From Bradysia coprophila (taxonomy: Eukaryota; Arthropoda; Insecta; Diptera; Sciaridae), in the NCBI RefSeq assembly GCF_014529535.1, contig NC_050738.1, forward strand, positions 1,302,001-1,366,000: a stretch of DNA of 64,000 nt, in the 5' to 3' direction. The position numbers and the translations under genes were made by a program. This document shows, piece after piece, positions 36,286 to 47,112 of this stretch (position 1 is the stretch's first letter; the number at the start of each line of letters is the position of its first letter). The notes beneath the pieces were generated by a model. It searched no databases, was not told where the DNA came from, and was given only the letters and a program-made list of their open reading frames with translations.

Positions 36286-37443
36286 ATGATTGGATTTGGA
36301 TCCAACGACTCATTTGAAGTCAAAACCGTTACATATGACGGATCAGATGTACAAAATGTTGTTAGGAGCAGCGGCAAATTGATTCCGTCTATCGCCATTT
36401 CTGGACAGCGATCAAAGGAAATCGACAACGCGGTTTTTGAAGATATTTGCATGCATTGCAACGAGACTGCAACGAATTTAACACTAAATTATATGGAACT
36501 GGATGTCGATCGCATCACCGTATTCAGTAAATTAAGTAAGCTGACTCTCTACTATTGTGACCTGAGTTACGAGTTTGTCAAATTTGACCAATGGTGTCCC
36601 AACCTAACCAAATTGGAAATCAAAAACATTGATTTTGGTAACGACGAATGGTATGATGATTGGCTGGCATTGATTGAAACTCACAAATCAGTGACGTTAC
36701 GAAGCTTAAGTTTGGAAGCTGGCATCGACGATGTATTCGCATACTTCAAACTCATGGAAAACCAATTTCCACGACTGCAAAGTCTCTTTTTGTACTTTGG
36801 CACAGAGACCAATTTTACAGCAGGTCGAACACTGTTGTCTAGATTTTCAGGTCGAAATGATAAGTTTCTTACCGATGCAGAGAGAACCTACCGCCCGATG
36901 TATTTTAATCAATTGAAAAAGTTGAAAATCTTCGCTTACGGACAGTGCGAAGAGATTTTCAATTTCCTGAAAATATCCAACAAAAAGCTCACCGAACTGG
37001 AATTCTGTGGCATGATTGCTGACGACTTGGTGATTCAATCACTACTCAACTATTCAAAGTTGAGCAAATTACAGCTGGGTTGCTCGTACGTGGAAGAAGA
37101 AGCATTGAATCAACTGCCTGGTCATTTACCGAAACTGATGAGCCTGACGCTCGATACAAAATATTTGTACTGGAACCCGGTGAGCATCATCAAATTCATG
37201 GAAGATGCGCTGCGATTACGTCGATTGATCGTGACAGTCGATCGGAACAATAACAATTTTCGACTCGACGACGCATTCAAAAATCGATTCCAAGCGCTTG
37301 TGGATGGCGGTCGACGATTCTTGCAGTTGAACATCACATTTTTTGAGTCATCGCACTCGATTAAATTCTCTCGAAAGGCATTGCTTGACAACATAGATGA
37401 ACTGGATTCGGATGATACGAAGGATGATGATTGGTTGATGTAG
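36286..37443 (+). CDS. Leucine-rich repeat protein, F-box/LRR-like without an F-box
   Basis: A single coding exon of 385 residues. Irregular leucine-rich repeats run through it, such as KLSKLTLYYCDL, NLTKLEIKNIDF, RLQSLFLYF, QLKKLKIFAYG, KLSKLQLGCS and KLMSLTLDTK. This pattern is common in insect F-box/LRR proteins, which select substrates for SCF ubiquitin ligases, but no F-box is visible at the N terminus. The acid-rich tail (DELDSDDTKDDDW) is unusual. The ATG is the first codon after a splice acceptor (TTTACAG, ending 36285). An upstream exon ending at 36175 before GTAAGT has an in-frame stop, so it is probably 5' UTR. A poly(A) signal lies at 37555-37560. The exact function is unknown. 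Confidence 0.8.
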   Translation: MIGFGSNDSFEVKTVTYDGSDVQNVVRSSGKLIPSIAISGQRSKEIDNAVFEDICMHCNETATNLTLNYMELDVDRITVFSKLSKLTLYYCDLSYEFVKFDQWCPNLTKLEIKNIDFGNDEWYDDWLALIETHKSVTLRSLSLEAGIDDVFAYFKLMENQFPRLQSLFLYFGTETNFTAGRTLLSRFSGRNDKFLTDAERTYRPMYFNQLKKLKIFAYGQCEEIFNFLKISNKKLTELEFCGMIADDLVIQSLLNYSKLSKLQLGCSYVEEEALNQLPGHLPKLMSLTLDTKYLYWNPVSIIKFMEDALRLRRLIVTVDRNNNNFRLDDAFKNRFQALVDGGRRFLQLNITFFESSHSIKFSRKALLDNIDELDSDDTKDDDWLM

Positions 37444-38031
37444 TTTTATTTGTTAAGGGAGCAAAGGCATCCTAACGTTGACTATTTTAAAGATTTTACG
37501 GAATGTTCAAAAACGTTCAAACGTCGTCGTAACTCGTTCGAAAACCATTTTTGTAATAAAATGACTTTAAGTTAAATTCACTTCGTTTTGATTGTGGTTC
37601 ACAAGGAAGTGTTTGAGCTAAATGCACTGACGCCAAAGTATTTACGGAAGTAAGAAAACTGCGATGGATTGTAAAACGTTTCGATGACCAACGATTGAGT
37701 TCTATACCTTTCAAAAACCACGTCTCGAGGATTAAAACAATTTCAGTCGTACCATCGGTTCACCTTTGAGTGAATTAACACAATCCGGCGTAGATGAAAA
37801 AAAAATCGAATCATAAATCACTTGACCAAGGAAATGGCTACAGCCGAACTAAATTATCCGAATTGAAATCACTAAACACAAAAACAAATCAATTAATTTC
37901 AGTCAGATGCTTTCGAAGACGTTTGTTATCAATTTATAAATTTGAATGAAAAAAAACCAATTAGTACGCAAATTAGTCCGGCTATTTATACCTGACCACA
38001 TAAATCAATGTCTAACGAACGCATTCGGTTC

Positions 38032-38040
38032 TATATAAAA
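38032..38040 (+). promoter_or_regulatory. TATA box of the defensin-like gene
   Basis: TATATAAAA lies about 30 bases upstream of a TCACATT initiator-like site (38063-38069) and about 100 bases before the ATG. I searched the 200 bases upstream for an NF-kappaB-type GGGRNNYYYY site, which many insect immune genes carry, and saw no good match. Confidence 0.6.
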
Positions 38041-38140
38041 CGGCTTAGAGTTTTGCATTGGATCACATTCGTTTGTTAAGTTTTATCGGAAGAACAGAAT
38101 ATTCTCATTCAAAATTCGGTTATCGCACAACCAGTCCTCA

Positions 38141-38808
38141 ATGGCTAAATTCAATCGATTCGTTTTTGTGTTCGTTGTGATGTTCATTTTTGCTGCAGTC
38201 GCTTTACAATCGGTAAAGAAATTTATTGGGATTTTCTTTAGTTAACCGAACCACCAGTTTACCTCGGCTGTTTTTCAGCTGGCACACTCATACATTCTCA
38301 CTGTCTTCTACGTGTTTATAAGGTTCTACAACTCACGTAGAACCGTATAGACATGTAGGAGACAGTGGGTTTGTATAAGTGACCAGCTGAAAAACAGTTG
38401 AAGTAAATTGGGGCACTCATTTGGTTGGACTTTATCCCGACAGTGTGAAGTTAACCAAGCAATAGCGGTCGATTTGACGAGGGACCTAATGCATAATTAG
38501 GCCTTTGCTTTTGGTGCGAAACGTTTACTAATACAAATGCATGAAACGAATACGGAACGAGACTTAGGTCCATTCTTCGAATGTATTAGTGTCCTCTGCT
38601 CCTGCCACCGCCTGGTTTACTTTACTCTGCCGTTACTTCATCGATTTTAAATTTAATTTAAATTAAAAAAAACTCAATTCAGGTCGCAGCAGAGTCTCCA
38701 TTGTGCGCTGTAGGGGGTTCAGCTTGTGCTGACGGATGCAAATCAGCAGGATACGAGGGTGGTGCTTGCGCACAGCGTGGAGAATGTCTTAAGTGCTATT
38801 GTATATAA
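38141..38808 (+). CDS. Defensin-like CS-alpha-beta antimicrobial peptide, seven cysteines
   Basis: Two exons, 38141-38212 and 38683-38808, phase 0, 65 residues. The N terminus is a signal peptide (MAKFNRFVFVFVVMFIFAAV), and a mature chain of roughly 36 residues follows directly with no obvious pro-region. The cysteine layout C..CxxxC..GxC..C..CxC (LC, SACADGC, GGAC, GEC, KCYC) fits insect defensins, with GAC-x5-C as a gamma-core-like block. The canonical set has six cysteines; this has seven, so one is unpaired or makes a dimer link. Predicted role: secreted, kills microbes by acting on the membrane. A poly(A) signal AATAAA is at 38824-38829. The intron contains a foldback element. Other CS-alpha-beta roles (toxin-like, ion-channel binding) cannot be excluded. 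Confidence 0.82.
38256..38410. mobile_element. Foldback MITE inside the defensin intron
   Basis: TTTACCTCGGCTGTTTTTC on the left is mirrored by GAAAAACAGTTGAAGTAAA on the right. The mirroring continues inward through CTCACTGTCT / AGACAGTGGG and CGTG / CACG blocks, with a few mismatches. About 155 bases, non-coding. Confidence 0.75.
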
Positions 38809-39054
38809 TGTGATAGATGATCTAATAAATGCATAGTGATGATTATAGAGTCTTTGTTAAGCTTACGGACGGAGAGTACATTGCGTTGGAAATTGATTGG
38901 GCGATTTTGTTACGTAACAAAAAAATTCTTTAATTTCCTTTCAACAAGAAATGTACAGATCAACATAACCGAATAGTAGACTCAACAGCAAAATAGAATC
39001 CCTCATTGACTTACACACACACACACACAACACTATAAAACTGACTGGTAGCCC

Positions 39055-40743
39055 TTATCCTTCCAGCATTCTTAAAATTTCTTCAAAACTTTTTCCCTTC
39101 GTTTCGGGCAATACGAAAATGCTAAATAGACAGCCAGCGAACGAACAGCCGGCAAAGAATGCCATACATCCATGCATGCCAATTGCACCACTCAAAATTG
39201 GTAAGTATTTGATCATCAGAAAGGCGAATATCCACAGTAGTGCCATGCAGATCGATGTGCCTACACCCCGAATCTGTGAGAAAGAATTTTGGTTTTATTT
39301 CGGATCCATTTTGTCTTGCTAGTCAGATAGAAAATTCTAACCTTTTCCGGTGTCAGCTCAGAAATCACTAGAAACGGAAGTGTTAAAACACCCCACGACG
39401 CAATGAAAAGGCAAAACGAAAACGAAGCAATCGGGATCCATGACCAGCCATCCATTTCGAAGCCAAGTGTTCCAAGGTATGTGTAGGTGCCCAGACAAGT
39501 TAACCCAATAGCTGTACCGCCCGACGAAATTGTGAATAACATCTTGTATAATAGAGAAGCAGAGATTGGAACGTCTGACAAATCTTTTTTTTTGCACAAA
39601 AAATTCCAAACCTTTCTTCCGGCCCGATCGACCAAAAACGTTGACATGTACGCTCCGAATAATTGTATTACTCCCACGATGATTGCGGACACATTCGGTG
39701 TTAGATTCGATCCGGCCTCGGCAAAAATGTTTGCTGTATAGTTTAACATGGCAAAGCATCCGCAGAACTGATTCAACCACACCAGAACCACTCCAATCGT
39801 AATAGCCTTCCTCGCTGACACCGAGGCTGTGTGATGATAGATATGATTTTGTTAAAATCTTTTCGCCACCGACCGGTTCACAAAGTCTACCGGAAGCAAA
39901 ATCGTCACTTACTCAGATCGGACCAAGTGATTGACGTGTTTTCGTTGTCTTTCTTCAGAACTTGATTGCTCATTCGTAGCTTTTCCAGTTCCGTTTTGAA
40001 TGGTTCAGTTTCGTCCGATGTCGTTTGTCCTACGTTGCGATAAAATCGCAATGACCTCTCCGCTTCCTGTTCGATAAAATGTCAACAAAATGAATGCTAA
40101 AGACACCGTCTGGCTTACCTCTTCCTTTCCGACTTTCATTAGATATTGCGGTGACTCTGGGAAAAATGAAAATGTCACGAAGAAGATTATTGGCAGCGAC
40201 ACAAGAACGACCGGCTGAACGGTGTAATGCAAATAATTGCCGCATATGAAAGCAATCAGTATGCCAATATTGCAGGATAAAACCAGCAACGATCCCAACG
40301 AGCCTCGAATGCTGTCGTCGGCTATTTCAGCTACAAATAGCGGAAGAAAGATGAATGCACCAGAACCGACAAAGCCGCACAACATTCTAGCAGCATACAG
40401 ATAAACTGGACTCGTTGCGTAGATAATCAAGCCCCAACTGATCTATAAATGAATCAAGCGGCTGTGTTATCAACAGCATTCTTAGACGAAATTGCGATCG
40501 AACGAACCGTCATTGGCAGAGCGAGTGAAAGTAGAGGTAATTTTCGACCGTAGCGATTGGTGATGCTTCCATAAAATATATTTCCGACGAAACCTCCGAC
40601 GCACATTAACGAAACCATCCAAGACAGTTCCTCCACGTTCATCGAACCGGTATGTAACGGCGTTTCGTCGTTGGAATTCAATACGGAGTATGCAGCTGAG
40701 GGCCATCCACAACCGGAACCGTATGCCATGGCAATCACATTTC
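39055..40743 (-). CDS. Sugar (trehalose/glucose) transporter, major facilitator family, 5' exon missing
   Basis: Membrane carrier of the SLC2/Tret1 type, expected at the plasma membrane with 12 helices. Exons, 5' to 3': 40743-40508, 40442-40119, 40066-39913, 39826-39612, 39542-39342, 39273-39055; 448 residues without the N terminus. Motifs: NRYGRK after helix 2, PESPQYL, DRAGRK, and PETKGKS near the C end, all classic for sugar porters. The first exon shown begins in phase 1 within helix 1 (NVIAMAYGSGCGWPSAAY). A start exon of about 15 codons must lie upstream; I could not fix it. An ATG in GCCATGG inside helix 1 could serve only if helix 1 is shortened. The donor of the first exon is a weak GTTCGT. 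A 69-base intron (39611-39543) is a multiple of three without stops. Confidence 0.9.
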
Positions 40744-40857
40744 CTGGAAGTGGAGACAGTACGATGTGACGTTCAGTTTTTATGATGTGTTCAAGGTGAG
40801 ACACAACTCCCCGAGACGATGCAAAATTTTTGAAATTTCTAGGGTTTTCGATGCCCT

Positions 40858-40918
40858 TTAAGGCCAGTTCATACTCGCATACATTTTTGCGATATATGCG
40901 ACCATGAACTGGCCTTAA
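40858..40918. repeat. 61-bp inverted repeat (TTAAGGCCAGTTCAT)
   Basis: TTAAGGCCAGTTCAT at the left is mirrored exactly by ATGAACTGGCCTTAA at the right, 15 bp each, with a 31-base centre that is itself partly palindromic (CGCATA..TATGCG). It lies just upstream of the transporter's first mapped exon. It looks like a minimal inverted-repeat element. Confidence 0.75.
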
Positions 40919-40984
40919 CCTCGCCTTTAACAAACTTAAAGGCGGCACATTAAGAAGTGTCGGATGGAGAGTCACAGTTTTACC

Positions 40985-41190
40985 TTTAACATATGTGGTC
41001 AGGCTCAGAAAAATCTGACCTGTCCTGAACCAGGTTTCTCTCAAAAATATCAGTTCAGGCCCGAAACTTTGAGCCTAACTGTTCAGTTGACCTGTCAGGT
41101 TTCATGTCAGTTTTTCCTGATTAATACATTTCAGGTTAATTCAGGTCTAGTCAAAATTGATCACATCAGGCTCAGGTCGAAACCGAACTT
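40985..41190. repeat. Degenerate TCAGGTC-type repeat
   Basis: Repeated variants of TCAGGT, ACCTGT and CTGAACC occur across about 200 bases. A related patch lies at 30130-30210 (ACCTGAGACCTGA, TAACCTAACC). Non-coding. Confidence 0.55.
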
Positions 41191-41331
41191 AGGCATTTCA
41201 CACATAACGAAAGGATAGTTTCTGAATCGTTCTGAATCGACGTCAAAGTTGGAAATCTCTCCATTTGAAAAATATTGCATCGATGACAAGAGAGATCAAT
41301 AAATTCGTTCGTTAAACAATCTCGAAGTAAG

Positions 41332-41448
41332 TCTTGATTTCCACGTACGAACTCCGTATTCTCTCCGTTTACACTTTAATCAATAGATAAGAGGCGTGGT
41401 TTAGCTAAATGGGGGCAAAACGGAGTGGTGTGAGTGGAAATCAAGCTT
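41332..41448. mobile_element. Small inverted-repeat element (CTTGATTTCCAC)
   Basis: TAAGTCTTGATTTCCACG at the left is mirrored by AGTGGAAATCAAGCTTA at the right. Inner words CTCCGT and ACGGAG are also mirrored. About 117 bases, non-coding. Confidence 0.65.
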
Positions 41449-41449
41449 A

Positions 41450-43100
41450 ATTATACTGTGGTGGAGAGGTCAGACAGTTGTGTCTGTGAAATTCATTCAA
41501 TGCATTCAATTCACACAACGATATGCGGACTCAAAGGCATATTGCCTTTTCTATTCCCATATGAATTGGTGACCCCGACGATAAGATTTTTTCCAATGTC
41601 GATGTTATCGCAGCGCACATCGATACAATAAATATTTTGTTTTATAATAAACTATTTTCAAGAAACATTTAACAGCAAACAATCTTTGATTGCCATTCCA
41701 TTCCAAATAAAGACGAATTAATTGTCTCAACAAAATCAGTTTGCTAATTTTATCAATCTTCATAGAAGTGGCATGTAATGTGTACATAATTCACACTAAA
41801 AGTAATTTTGTTTAATTGAGCAAATACAGGAGTCTTACTTAGTAGAATAGGAAGTTTTTTTTCACTTAAATTAGACTGAGTCAAGGTTGGTTTTTGACTG
41901 ACAGAATGAACAACAATTTCATGCGGGCGTCGTGTTCTGCCTTATTTTCTCCCCTCAATCAATAGGTCATCAGAAAATTGTGTTTTCTTTACGATTGGTC
42001 GAATGCCATTTCTAGTGAGAAAATTTCGGCACTTTATCTCCTGTGTGGAGAAAATAGAACTTTTCTCAATGGAACTGTCAATTTGTTTATGTTTTCGAAA
42101 ATTGTATGGCGAATTGACGTTTTGTTTTGTAGATAAAAACGGCCAAACTGCTCCTAGCATGAACATAAGAAATATTTGGAGGCTGATGAAGTCACAGTAG
42201 TCACTGCGTTTCTTTCGTAAAGATAGATGACTTGTTTTTGTTGTATGAGATAAAACACACAATCAATCTTAAGCGGTAGCTCTCATCACAAAAGCCTCCA
42301 AATTGGACATTTGTCAAAGGAGTGTTCATGCTAGCAGTGCGTTCCAAACGCAACATGCACGCATGAAAAACGTTGTGTTATCTCTGGGAGAAATAGGAAA
42401 TTCCTACTCGAGCGAAATTGCTCTGGCTCTTGGTCAACAAATTACTATTTCTGTTACAGAGAGAACAATAGCCTTCCGTCAAACAAGTTGCAGTTTCGAA
42501 TGTAACTTTTAAATTTCCAACATCAGGAATATCTCGATTTTCATGAAATTAGCCAGTACCAGAACACCATTGTAAGAAAACACTAGCACATGAACAACCG
42601 AAAAAATTAGCTCAAATTTCCATTTATCACACAATGTTGCCCCATACTGATAGATAACTCCACTTTTCTTCATTTTGTGGTATACACGGACTAACTTTAA
42701 GACTTTTTCTACAGCAATCGCGCTAACCGATTCATATCGTTGCTAATGTTACACTGAACGTCGTCTTGTCACTGTTGTGTTCATTAATCTTTCGGCGATA
42801 TTTTATGAATTTCAAGATTTTCATGAACTTGAGCAAATAGACAGACACATTCGAGAGATAATTACAAAGCATTTTTCTGCCCGATTACAGAAGCCAAGTC
42901 AACTACAGTTAGAATTTTACTTGAATGAGATTTTGTTGTATAAACAACGCCGTTTTTTGATTTGTTGTTTCGTCTGCTTATTTATGATTATTTATGGCAT
43001 CTAGAAGAGTTACAAGTCAATTGTTTCAGCGAATTCAAAAAGAAATAAAAATTTTCGATTTTCGATGATGAAATGAAGACAAAATTGCAGGAAATTCAGC
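41450..43100. other. Gene-free stretch between transporter and FIGNL1
   Basis: No gene was accepted. A minus-strand TCAGTC initiator-like site followed by a GTAAGA donor near 41834-41882 could be a 5' UTR exon of the transporter, but it contains no ATG. The repeat shared with 31269-31425 lies at 42718-42870. Confidence 0.3.
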
Positions 43101-43145
43101 GAAAAAGATTTTCTTTATTTCAATCATTCGAACAATTTAACATTT

Positions 43146-45558
43146 TCAAGCAACACCCAATCCGTACGTAGAGTCCCATTTTTCGTACTGTTCCAAATCA
43201 TCAGCGGACACACTAGCACGAACCCTTTTCAACGCATTGGTAAAGTCCTGAAAACTGACCCGTGGAACATCCTTTGCGTCGATCGTTCTTAACAATTCCA
43301 CTGGAATCAATCGCATCGGTTCCATTAACGCCTCATGGCACAAAGTTTTCATGTCGGCTCCGGAAAATCTTTAAATTCAGAGAAATTTTGCAATCAATTC
43401 CGTACGCAGTGGTGGGTGTCTGTACTACATACCCATTGGTTAAGCGACCGATTTCTGTTATTTCCGTTTCGTTAAGTTGATGCGACACCTTCTTCAAAAG
43501 CGATGTTAATATTTGGATTCGGGCATCGATTTCCGGCAGTGGAATGTACAATCGTTTCACCAATCGTCGCCGTGCCGCTTCGTCGAGCTCTTGCGGTCGA
43601 TTTGTGGCACCGACAATAAGGACGCGCTCATCATCACTGGTTCGAGCACCATCGAGTTGAACCAAAAATTCGGTCTAAGGTGAAAAATATAGTGGAAAAT
43701 GGCATCGGTATGGTATACGGTATAGTATACGCACCTTCATCCGTCTTGAACTCTCGTGCTCCTGATCGGAACGCTGTGACAACAATGAGTCAATTTCGTC
43801 AATGAAAATAACCTGAAAGACGAGACAGTGTAACAGCTGATTCCTTAAAACGGTGTATTTGATAAAATTGCTACCGAGGGTTGCTTAACCGCTGCAACAG
43901 TGAATAAGGCTCGAACCATCTTCTCGCTATCACCTATCCATTTCGATGTTAAACTTGAAGCAGATATGCTGAAAAACGTTGAATTCGATCTGGACGCAAT
44001 GCATCGTCCAATCAACGTTTTCCCCGTTCCAGGTGGACCGAATAGTAGTATGCCTTTGGGCGGACCTCGAAGCCCATTGAAAATGTCTGGTCGTAGAAGT
44101 CTGAAAATCGATTTTCTTTCTAGAATGAAAAGGTCAAGTTTTAGAATCTGTGGAAACTTACGGATAGATCACCGCTTCCTGTATTGTTCGCTTGGCATAC
44201 TCTGGAAAAATTGGCGAAATTTTCGTAATAAAAATTATTCTCAAACAAAGTTTGACAAAGTCTTACCTAGACCAGCTATGTCATCCCAATCTGTAATGTT
44301 AAGAAGAAATTATAGTAAAAATATGGTAGATCGAAAGGACAAGATTAGTAAGGAGGAATGACAGAACGACAAACACAATTCAACAAAAAGGAAAACCCAA
44401 TGAAGTACGAGGTGTTCCATCATCAATGGTGTAAAAGGTCACAAAAGATTCAACTCAACACACATCGTCTACTTCAATGGGAAAACCCCCTGGTTTTTGC
44501 AAGATGCCACAAACGATTCCCTTACCGACATTCGCCGCCTGATGCATAATTTCATTCTGAATGAATTCGATCATCTTTGGATCAATATTTTTCAATTTCG
44601 CATCCATCTCGCTATCGCCACCTCCAGATTGTTCGTACGATGGCTCAACATTTACGGGTGTTATTGGTGGAACAAATTTACTGTTTACGTTCCGACGGGT
44701 ACCTAAAGTTTTCGTAGATTTGCCGTAAGCGAACAAAGGAGGTGCGGATGACTGGTTCGCATTCTGTCCAGTATTCTTCAATGCTCGTTGTCGTTCCAAT
44801 TCTTCTGTACCGGTGACGAACGAGTTCCTTTCGCGAGGTGCATTCTGTTGAATCTGCCTCTTAGGCATATCATAAGCGAAGAGTGGATTGGACGACGACG
44901 GGGAAATATTTATTTGATTACTTTGTTGTGGCGCGATAGGCGGACGATTAAAATTGATGTTATGGCCTGCCGGAGGTATTGAGTGAAGCGATGGCGGTGG
45001 TGCTGTTGCTGGTGTTGCATTAACGGAATTTGCATTTCCCTGTCGAAAAACAAATTTTTTCACTGGCTCATTTGACGGTGTTGTATCGGGAAACGGTCGT
45101 TTATTGTTTGAACCGACTGGTGTTTCTGCCTTAGGGAATAAATCATTGATGTCTTCCTGCGTAATTTTGTCACTGTCACAGTCCAGAAATTCACCGCGAC
45201 ACGGACGTTGCAGATACTTCTCAAAATCGTTGACATTGAGCGTGAAATCCCTACACGTTCCTTTAGTGTTTGACGATTGATTCGGTTGCTCGAGGATAAA
45301 CTTTTGAAGATTCTCTTCATGGATGGCACAAGTGGCATCGGCTGAATGATTTCTATGATTAGAAGAATATTGAAATAAAATTTTGGAAACAGAGGAAACA
45401 AACGAAGACAAAAACCCTCACAATGCGATCGACGATTGAGCCAACAGCCAACCCAATCGAAGCAGATCGGCTGCACTTTTATCACTGTCAATTCGTTTAT
45501 TATCGTTAGAAAGTAAGTCATCGTAGATCGAATTGAATGTTGCTTTATCAAAGCTCAT
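43146..45558 (-). CDS. FIGNL1: Fidgetin-like protein 1, AAA ATPase
   Basis: AAA ATPase that in other animals binds RAD51 and acts in homologous recombination. Eight exons, 5' to 3': 45558-45422, 45352-44526, 44290-44267, 44201-44162, 44100-43875, 43812-43735, 43674-43433, 43368-43146; 1797 nt, 598 residues. The start is the ATG of MSFDKATF, first in frame after the upstream non-coding part. The N half is low-complexity with the conserved KFVPPI block. The AAA core has DDIAGL (about 325), Walker A GPPGTGKT (364-371), Walker B VIFIDEID (419-426), [30 protein letters not shown] (sensor and arginine-finger region) and FSGADM. Exon 3 is only 24 nt. A poly(A) signal lies at 43119-43114. Length falls between Drosophila-type and vertebrate forms. 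Highly confident. Confidence 0.96.
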
Positions 45559-45838
45559 CTTGGAATATTTTTCAAAGATTTCGTTGATTCGACAACTTTT
45601 AAAACAGAAAATCAAAACAACAACAAACGATCAACACATTGTTGTGAGGAACTGATATGACTGAGAGAGAGGCGGGAGAGCAACAAGGAGGCACCGCGCA
45701 TAACAGTCATACTGGTAAACGTGCACTATTACGAAACACGATAAGACAAACAGCGCAATACTTTTGAAATTTCATTTAGAAAATGGAATGGGAATGAAAA
45801 AACATGTTGCACCAGCCATGACTGCCGAGATATTTTTT

Positions 45839-46585
45839 AGCCCCGTACGAAGTACTGGGGGCTTATAAGATTAATATGCCGTTTGTAACACGTCGAATTG
45901 GAAGCAGGCAGTAAGGGCAAAGCATTTGGTTATGTTCATAGATGACGAATCCGCAATAAAAAAAATGTCCGTCCGTCCGTCCGTCCGTCTGTGACCCCTC
46001 TAGCTTGAGTAAATCACAACCTTTTTTGAAAATTCTTTTTTTCCCCGATTGGTATCGACAAAAGTAAGGTCAAGTTCGAAAATGGGCATGGTAGGGTCGG
46101 CCCTTCCAGAGCTAGGGCCCTATAGGTGTTTTTCAGTCTTTCGACGATATCTACCGAAATACGCACGCAATAGCTGCTTGTGATATATCAAATGAAAGGT
46201 ATTGACGAGTAGAACAAAGTTGCTGAACATTTTTTTTTGGGTAAGATGCAACGCGGGTTTGTTGGGAGGGCCCAAAAGTCGTTACTCGGCCCTAAGTGTT
46301 TTTTGCACATAAATCGAGTAAATCTCATCCGATTTTGCAAGATTTAGTTTTTTATGGAAGGTAATTGAATACCGAAAAGAACGTGGCGGAAAAAGTTTCA
46401 AATTTGGGCCCTTGGACTAAGGCCGCTACTCGGCCCTAAGTGTTTTTTGCACATAAATTGAGTAAATCTCAACCGATTTTGCTAGTTTTTGTTGAATACC
46501 CAATAGAAAGTTGGCAAAAAATTTTGGGTTTCTAAAATAATGTCGTAGATTGTTGGTTTTATTTGAAAGGTACTTCGTACGGGCT
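45839..46585. mobile_element. MITE of the AGCCCCGTACGAAGTAC family, complete copy
   Basis: The ends are inverted: AGCCCCGTACGAAGTAC on the left, GTACTTCGTACGGGCT on the right; about 747 bases. Inside lie a (CCGT)n run near 45967 and two internal tandem copies about 144 bases apart of ACTCGGCCCTAAGTGTTTTT. A second copy starts at 63217. No transposase. Target duplication not clear. Confidence 0.8.
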
Positions 46586-46647
46586 TCGTAATTGCGCTAT
46601 GCGCAATTTTAAAAATGAACACTTTCAGTAAATTTGACTTGCATTTT

Positions 46648-46750
46648 GGTAACAGACGCATTAGAGGGTTGTAGACGTATTAGGGTTCCGGGCGTATTAC
46701 GGCTACGGACGTATTATGGTTACGGACGAAATAGGATTACGGGTCGTACG
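46648..46750. repeat. Minisatellite of 17-19-bp units (ACGTATTAGGGTTACGG)
   Basis: Five or six imperfect units of ACGTATTAxGGTTACGG follow one another. TTAGGG words occur by virtue of the unit sequence; this is not telomeric repeat. Confidence 0.7.
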
Positions 46751-47112
46751 GGGCTAGGTCGCAGCAAACGCTCCGACTGGTCTGATGCCTTGTTTTAAAT
46801 AAAATCGTCTTCAGATTCAGATTATATTGCAGAACATATGACTCTTCAGCCAATCACGCCAATCAGTGGAATTTTTCAATGTCGAGACCTACTGCCCTCT
46901 GAACGTAATGACGATTCTCCAGCCGATTGAAAAATGTCTCGGTTCGACTAAATTTGACCAAATACTTGCCTGATGGATTATGAAATAAATGGTGGTAGCG
47001 TTACTCGTTGTGTATCGAAGTCGAAGTTGGAATAAATCCACATGGCTGTGCTGATTGAACTTATATTTTTATTCATTTGTGAAAGAGAAAACAACAAACT
47101 CAAAATTCACTT

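Noticed and set aside
42630-42673. Minus-strand MKKSGVIYQYGATL as first exon of the sugar transporter
   Set aside because: It resembles the family's N terminus, but the only available donor gives a stop codon at the junction with the next exon, so it was not added to the model.
46648-46750. Internal telomere-like repeat because of TTAGGG words
   Set aside because: The repeating unit is 17-19 bases; TTAGGG appears only once or twice as part of it.
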